Shown here: piece by piece, positions 7,577 to 11,594 of the stretch
Numbering within the stretch: position 1 is the stretch's first letter
How the letters are laid out: each line of letters opens with the position of its first letter
Assembly (NCBI GenBank): GCA_002428885.1
Contig: DIYE01000165.1
Coordinates: 1-11,594 of the forward strand
Origin: Alphaproteobacteria bacterium UBA6062
Lineage (GTDB): Bacteria; Pseudomonadota; Alphaproteobacteria; Sneathiellales; Sneathiellaceae
Length of the DNA stretch: 11,594 nucleotides
Reading direction: 5' to 3'
Position numbers and translations under genes: made by a program
The notes under the pieces: model-generated
Told to the model about the DNA's origin: nothing
The model's database searches: none
Seen by the model: only the letters and a program-made list of their open reading frames with translations

Positions 7577-7604
7577 TTCTCAGTGCGGAGGGTCGTGTTA
7601 TACT
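7577..7604 (+). promoter_or_regulatory. Candidate extended -10 promoter of the oxidoreductase operon
   Basis: TATACT (7599-7604) is preceded by TG one base upstream (7596-7597), giving an extended -10 element. TTCTCA (7577-7582) stands 16 bases upstream as a partial -35. The start would be near 7611, about 45 bases before the ATG at 7656. Confidence 0.5.
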
Positions 7605-7626
7605 CCCTGCCCCACCATAATGTCTT
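7597..7626 (-). promoter_or_regulatory. Candidate promoter of the TSUP permease
   Basis: On the minus strand AAGACA (7621-7626) stands 18 bases before TATAAC (7597-7602), which matches five of six bases of the -10 consensus. The start would fall near 7590, leaving a leader of about 40 bases. The -10 overlaps that of the promoter reading the other way. Confidence 0.33.
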
Positions 7627-7655
7627 ACTGGCGAATACACAAAAAGAACAGAAAA

Positions 7656-8660
7656 ATGAAGATTTACGAAATTGGTTCCGGCGAAGGTCTAGATGCATTG
7701 AAAACGGCTCAGCGGGATACCCCCAAGCCCGGCCCTGGTGAAATTCTGGTAAAGATGAAAGCAAGCTCTGTTAATTTTCGAGACTTGCTGATGATTAAAA
7801 ATGCCAGCGTCATCGGTATCGCTGAGGGGCGCATTCCTAATTCTGACGGGGCCGGAATTGTTGAAGAGATCGGGGAAGGCGTCACATCCTTCAAAGCGGG
7901 CGACCGTGTCGTCGGTTGCTTTTTCCAGAATTGGGAAGATGGTCCAATTGGCAATACTGTAATGCAAACTGCTCTTGGTGGGCCTATTGATGGTGTCCTC
8001 GCGGAATATGTTATTCTGAAAGAGAATGGTGCTTTGCCGGTCCCGGAAGGCCTTAGTTTTGAGGAAGCAGCGACGCTTCCATGCGCAGCCGTGACAGCCT
8101 GGAATTGTTTGATTGAAAAGGGTGGTGCTCGAGCAGGAAATACCGCGCTGATTCTCGGAACGGGCGGCGTTTCTGTCTTCTCTCAGCAAATTGCGGCTGT
8201 CAGTGGCATTCGGACGATTGCAACATCAAGCAGCAATGAAAAACTCGATAGGATTAAAGCTCTTGGAGCAAATGACCTGATTAATTATCGGGAAAACCCG
8301 GATTGGGAAAAACAGGTTTTGGATCTTACTGACGGCCACGGTGTTGACGTCGTGATTGAAGTTGGTGGCGCAGGAACTTTGCCTAAATCAATAGAGTCAG
8401 TGCGCGTTGGCGGCACGGTTTCGCTTGTCGGCGTCCTCACAGGCGGTCAAATTGATCCGACTTCCATCATGAGGAAATCTGTGAAATTGCAAGGCATTTA
8501 TGTCGGACCTCGTGCTATGTTCCGAAAGCTTCTTCAGGCTGTTGATACGCAGGATATCAAACCCGTTATTGAACAAACGGTTCCTTTTGATGATGCGTTA
8601 GAGGCATACCGCTTGATGGAAAGCGGGGCGCATTTCGGGAAGATCGTGATCACCTTCTGA
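7656..8660 (+). CDS. Zinc-independent MDR-family NAD(P)-dependent oxidoreductase
   Basis: This 334-residue protein is of the medium-chain dehydrogenase/quinone oxidoreductase class. The N-terminal GroES-like domain has SSVNFRDLLMI where zinc alcohol dehydrogenases carry the catalytic cysteine, and no GHE motif, so a catalytic zinc is unlikely. It continues with NSDGAGIVEEIGEG and AATLPCAAVTAWN. The Rossmann domain shows the nucleotide loop GTGGVS (168-173) and ends in HFGKIVI. Such enzymes reduce quinones, enones or aldehydes with NADPH or NADH. The start at 7656 is used because the fold begins at once (MKIYEIG); the open frame reaches back to 7569, but those residues have no family character and overlap the promoter. 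The ribosome site is weak. It is the first gene of a likely operon with the hydrolases downstream, and it looks more AT-rich than its neighbours by eye. Confidence 0.92.
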   Translation: MKIYEIGSGEGLDALKTAQRDTPKPGPGEILVKMKASSVNFRDLLMIKNASVIGIAEGRIPNSDGAGIVEEIGEGVTSFKAGDRVVGCFFQNWEDGPIGNTVMQTALGGPIDGVLAEYVILKENGALPVPEGLSFEEAATLPCAAVTAWNCLIEKGGARAGNTALILGTGGVSVFSQQIAAVSGIRTIATSSSNEKLDRIKALGANDLINYRENPDWEKQVLDLTDGHGVDVVIEVGGAGTLPKSIESVRVGGTVSLVGVLTGGQIDPTSIMRKSVKLQGIYVGPRAMFRKLLQAVDTQDIKPVIEQTVPFDDALEAYRLMESGAHFGKIVITF

Positions 8661-8688
8661 TCTGTACATCCCTTTTAAGGAGAATGAT

Positions 8689-9540
8689 ATGAAACTGCTG
8701 AGGTTTGGAGAGGTTGGACAAGAAAAACCGGGAATGCTGGATGTCGACGGCCAAGTGCGGGATCTATCCGGTGTGATTGATGATCTTGATGGACGATATC
8801 TGACAGATCCCGAAGTTGCTAAATTAAAGGCCCTGGATCCAGCAACCCTTCCTTTGGTTGCTGAGCCTGGCCGGATCGGACCGCCGGTCGCCAAGGTTGG
8901 AAAGCTGATTTGCATCGGCCTGAACTATTCTGATCATGCGGCCGAAACAGGGATGCCGATTCCGGAAGAACCCATTGTCTTTATGAAGGCGACAACGGCG
9001 ATTTGCGGACCCAATGATGACATTGAAATTCCCAGGAATTCGGAAAAGACTGACTGGGAGGTTGAACTGGGGGTTGTGATCGGGAAACGTGCCAAATATG
9101 TCTCCGAAGCTGATGCCCTGAATTATGTCGCAGGCTATTGTGCGGTTAATGATGTCTCCGAACGGGCTTTCCAAACGGAACGGTCCGGTCAGTGGGTCAA
9201 GGGCAAAAGCCATGATACCTTCGCGCCTGTCGGCCCGTGGCTGGTAACCCGCGATGAGGTGCCGGATCCGCAAAATCTGGGTCTGTGGCTTGATGTGGAT
9301 GGTCATCGTTATCAGGACGGTACCACTCAAACCATGATTTTTGGTGTTGCGACGGTGATCTCCTACTTAAGCCAGTTTATGACGCTGGAGCCTGGCGATA
9401 TTATTTCGACAGGCACACCGCCCGGTGTTGGTATGGGACATAAGCCGGATCCGATTTACCTGACCGTCGGACAAAAAATCGAAATGGGCGTGGAAGGACT
9501 GGGTACGCAATCTCAAAAAACCATAGAAGCGCGCGACTAA
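8689..9540 (+). CDS. Fumarylacetoacetate hydrolase (FAH) family protein
   Basis: This 283-residue enzyme belongs to the FAH superfamily, whose members hydrolyse or hydrate/decarboxylate diketo or enol acids with a bound Mg2+ or Mn2+. The metal ligands are visible as E124 and E126 (DWEVELGVVIG) and D155 (AVNDVSER). The family segments ICIGLNYSDHAAE and GDIISTGTPPGVGMG are also present. The N-terminal 60 residues (MKLLRFGEVGQEKPG) are of the type in proteins annotated as ureidoglycolate lyase or 2,4-diketo-3-deoxy-L-fuconate/rhamnonate hydrolase, but substrate cannot be read from sequence. A clear AAGGAG site lies six bases before the ATG. It follows the oxidoreductase by 28 bases and precedes the serine hydrolase by 18, which suggests one transcript and one catabolic route. 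Confidence 0.93.
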   Translation: MKLLRFGEVGQEKPGMLDVDGQVRDLSGVIDDLDGRYLTDPEVAKLKALDPATLPLVAEPGRIGPPVAKVGKLICIGLNYSDHAAETGMPIPEEPIVFMKATTAICGPNDDIEIPRNSEKTDWEVELGVVIGKRAKYVSEADALNYVAGYCAVNDVSERAFQTERSGQWVKGKSHDTFAPVGPWLVTRDEVPDPQNLGLWLDVDGHRYQDGTTQTMIFGVATVISYLSQFMTLEPGDIISTGTPPGVGMGHKPDPIYLTVGQKIEMGVEGLGTQSQKTIEARD

Positions 9541-9558
9541 CGTATATTGGGGGCAAAC

Positions 9559-10776
9559 GTGGAAAAAACCTGTAAACCGGAAGCATTGGGCTTTTCGTCA
9601 TCCCGGCTCGAGAATATTACGGACTGGATGAAGAAATATGTGGAGGCCGGTAAACTGCCGGGTGCCCAGACCGTGATTACTCGGGGAGGGGAGGTCGCCT
9701 ATTCCGACTGGACCGGTTTTGCTGATGTGGAAAGGGATAAGCCCTGGCAGGAAAACACGATTGCCCGCTTTTACTCCATGACCAAACCGGTCACATCTTT
9801 CGCACTGATGGCGCTGTATGAGAAGGGGCTTTTCCATCTCGACGATCCGGTTGAGGCCTTTATTCCGGCTTTCAAGGATATGCGGGTTCTTCGTAAGAAC
9901 GCGACAACCATAGACGACACGGAACCCTGTCAGACGAAACCGACCATTCACCACCTGCTGACTCATTGCTCCGGATTGACCTACGATTTTAATCTGGGTG
10001 TCCTCGAAAGCCTCTATGCCGAAGAGAAGATGGATTTCGGTCCAAGGCGGGGAAGCCTGGAGGAGCAGATTAATCGGCTTGGTGAGATGCCATTGAAGTT
10101 TGAGCCGGGTTCCCGTTGGAACTATGGTGTTTCGACGGATGTTGTCGGGCGGCTGGTGGAAGTTATTTCCGGAAAGTCGCTGGATGTTTATCTGCAGGAA
10201 ACCTTCCTGGACCCTCTTGGCATGGAGGATACGGCTTTTGATCTGGCAGCCGGAAAGACTGACCGTTTTGCAGCCAGCTATACGCCGGACAAAAACGGGC
10301 AACTGAAACTCGTCGAAAATGCGGAAAGAACGGTCTATGCCGAAGGAACCGTTGAAGGGCTGTCCGGCGGCGGCGGCCTTTTGTCGACGGCAGCGGATTA
10401 TCTGAAATTTGCTGAGATGATCCGGCAGCGGGGTCGTCACGGATCTGAACAGATCCTTGGTACCCGCACTGTTGATTTCATCATGCAAAACCATATGCCG
10501 GGAGATCTTGCCTCCATGGGGCAGCCGGTCTTTTCGGAGGTTTCCTTCGCCGGTGTAGGTTTCGGTCTGGGGGGCTGGGTTATGTTGGATCCGCCCAAAG
10601 CACAGATGATGGGTAATCCGGGCGACTTTGGCTGGGGCGGGATGGCCAGTACGGTTTTCTGGGTTGATCCGCTTGAGGATATGGTGGTGTTGTTTCTGAC
10701 CCAACTGCTTCCTTCCAGTTATTACCCGCTTCGCAAGGAGCTCCGGGCGCTGGTCCACCAGGCCCTTATTGACTGA
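9559..10776 (+). CDS. Beta-lactamase-fold serine hydrolase (class C-related esterase)
   Basis: A 405-residue protein of the beta-lactamase/penicillin-binding-protein C fold. The nucleophile motif is SMTK (S73, K76). The second motif is Y189 in WNYGVSTDVVG, with a valine where YxN enzymes have asparagine. The third, usually KTG, reads WGG (359-361), as in family VIII carboxylesterases. This favours an esterase or lactone/amide hydrolase over a true beta-lactamase. No signal peptide is seen, so it is probably cytoplasmic, which also argues against antibiotic resistance. The start is taken as GTG 9559 because GGGGG lies five bases upstream; TTG 9547 would add four residues but has no ribosome site. 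It lies 18 bases after the FAH gene and is probably co-transcribed with it. No terminator is evident after it; AGGATATCCT just downstream has no loop or T run. Confidence 0.92.
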   Translation: MEKTCKPEALGFSSSRLENITDWMKKYVEAGKLPGAQTVITRGGEVAYSDWTGFADVERDKPWQENTIARFYSMTKPVTSFALMALYEKGLFHLDDPVEAFIPAFKDMRVLRKNATTIDDTEPCQTKPTIHHLLTHCSGLTYDFNLGVLESLYAEEKMDFGPRRGSLEEQINRLGEMPLKFEPGSRWNYGVSTDVVGRLVEVISGKSLDVYLQETFLDPLGMEDTAFDLAAGKTDRFAASYTPDKNGQLKLVENAERTVYAEGTVEGLSGGGGLLSTAADYLKFAEMIRQRGRHGSEQILGTRTVDFIMQNHMPGDLASMGQPVFSEVSFAGVGFGLGGWVMLDPPKAQMMGNPGDFGWGGMASTVFWVDPLEDMVVLFLTQLLPSSYYPLRKELRALVHQALID

Positions 10777-10804
10777 CAAGGATATCCTCATCTAATTTTC
10801 ATTT

Positions 10805-10843
10805 TTGTCCGATAATCTGATGATCTGATAAAACTGTTATCGG
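10805..10843 (+). promoter_or_regulatory. Candidate zwf promoter with flanking inverted repeat
   Basis: TTGTCC (10805-10810) and GATAAA (10827-10832), 16 bases apart, each match four of six consensus bases. Complementary arms CCGATAA (10809-10815) and TTATCGG (10837-10843) bracket the -10. Between the arms ATCTGAT occurs twice in tandem, 8 bases apart (10815 and 10823). This would suit an operator that blocks the promoter. It does not resemble the HexR site known for zwf in gammaproteobacteria. Confidence 0.35.
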
Positions 10844-10868
10844 AGTCTGAGCTGTTAGAGGATAAAGT

Positions 10869-11594
10869 ATGAGTGTCGCACTTGGGGTTGAACCCTTTGA
10901 TTTTGTCGTCTTTGGCGGCACCGGCGATCTTGCTATCCGCAAATTGATGCCGGCCCTGCTCTTCAGTGAATGTGACGAACGCCTGCCGGAAGGTAGTCGG
11001 ATCATTGCCTTAGGGCGGCGCGATCTCTCTGAGGCGGAATATGCGGCACAGGTCCGCACCGGATGCGAAAAGCACATGGCGGACAATCCGTTCAGTGAAG
11101 AAAACTGGCAAGCCTTTGAAAAGAGACTGAGCTATTTCAAGCTTGATATTGATGACGGTACAAATTTCAAGTCTCTAAAGGGCACGCTGTCTGACGACCT
11201 GGGAAAAATCAGGGTTTTTTATCTGGCGACCCATTCTTCTCTTTTCGGCAAAATCGGAAAAGGACTCCATGATGCCGGGGCTATCCATGATAAGACCCGG
11301 GTGGTTCTTGAAAAACCGCTGGGTATGGATCTGGCAAGCGCCCGGGAAACCAACGAACAGATTGCCCGGTATTTTGCTGAAGAGCAGATTTTCCGAATTG
11401 ATCATTATCTTGGAAAGGAAACGGTTCAGAACCTGATGGTTCTGCGGTTCGGTAATTCCCTGTTTGAGCCGGTCTGGCATCACGGCCTGATTGATCACGT
11501 GCAGATCACCGTTGCCGAAACTGTCGGGGTAGAGGGGCGCGGTGGCTATTACGATAAAAGCGGCGCTCTTCGGGATATGGTGCAAAACCACCTG
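10869..11594 (+). CDS. zwf: Glucose-6-phosphate dehydrogenase (5' half)
   Basis: It oxidises glucose 6-phosphate to 6-phosphogluconolactone with NADP+ or NAD+, feeding the pentose phosphate and Entner-Doudoroff routes in the cytoplasm. The window holds the first 242 of about 490 residues with no stop. Visible motifs are the dinucleotide loop GGTGDLA (16-22), EKPLG (148-152) and the substrate-binding signature RIDHYLGKE (176-184). The segment RDMVQNHL follows, where H241 corresponds to the catalytic base; the window ends one residue later. An AGAGGA site lies six bases before the ATG. It has its own upstream region of 92 bases, so it is probably separate from the hydrolase operon. Genes for 6-phosphogluconolactonase and edd often follow zwf in proteobacteria and may lie beyond the edge. 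Confidence 0.96.
   Translation, partial: MSVALGVEPFDFVVFGGTGDLAIRKLMPALLFSECDERLPEGSRIIALGRRDLSEAEYAAQVRTGCEKHMADNPFSEENWQAFEKRLSYFKLDIDDGTNFKSLKGTLSDDLGKIRVFYLATHSSLFGKIGKGLHDAGAIHDKTRVVLEKPLGMDLASARETNEQIARYFAEEQIFRIDHYLGKETVQNLMVLRFGNSLFEPVWHHGLIDHVQITVAETVGVEGRGGYYDKSGALRDMVQNHL

Noticed and set aside
9598..10791. A 397-codon open frame on the minus strand across the serine hydrolase
   Set aside because: It is antisense to a gene with clear catalytic motifs and shows no family features of its own.
10786..10797. AGGATATCCT as terminator after the serine hydrolase
   Set aside because: It is a self-complementary sequence with no loop and no T run directly after it, so it cannot be supported as an intrinsic terminator.
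10799..11591. Minus-strand open frames across zwf (10799-11086 and 11175-11591)
   Set aside because: They are antisense to the conserved glucose-6-phosphate dehydrogenase frame, which runs unbroken from 10869 to the window edge.

Overview
The window looks like chromosomal DNA from a proteobacterium, most likely an alphaproteobacterium. This is inferred from gene content, protein style and a roughly 50-55% GC impression by eye; no taxonomic marker is present. It is gene-dense: nine of the ten genes read on the plus strand, and no gap between genes exceeds about 250 bases. I see no rRNA, tRNA, CRISPR array, insertion sequence, phage gene or origin.

Left (1-953): the end of a LivG-type and a complete LivF-type ATPase of a branched-chain amino acid (HAAT) ABC importer, overlapping by one base.

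Centre-left (about 1017-6755): acetyl-CoA synthetase (acs) with its own promoter and a strong downstream hairpin. It is followed by a signalling module: a receiver-only response regulator, a 92-residue protein with two membrane segments, and a 917-residue sensor kinase whose N-terminal half is a sodium/solute symporter-like membrane domain (CrbS/CbrA type). The sensor is joined to its kinase through a STAC-like region and a coiled coil. In Vibrio and Pseudomonas, SSS-type kinases of this class control acs and carbon use, so this is most simply read as an acetate or short-chain carboxylate sensing system beside its target gene. The regulator here has no DNA-binding domain, so the output step is unknown. 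This is the most interesting part of the window.

Centre-right (6772-10776): a convergent TauE/SafE-type permease on the minus strand. Divergent from it is a likely three-gene operon: an MDR-family oxidoreductase, a fumarylacetoacetate hydrolase-family enzyme and a beta-lactamase-fold serine hydrolase. Together they suggest a small catabolic cassette of unknown substrate.

Right (10869-11594): the first half of glucose-6-phosphate dehydrogenase (zwf), cut by the window edge just after its catalytic histidine. An inverted repeat lies upstream.
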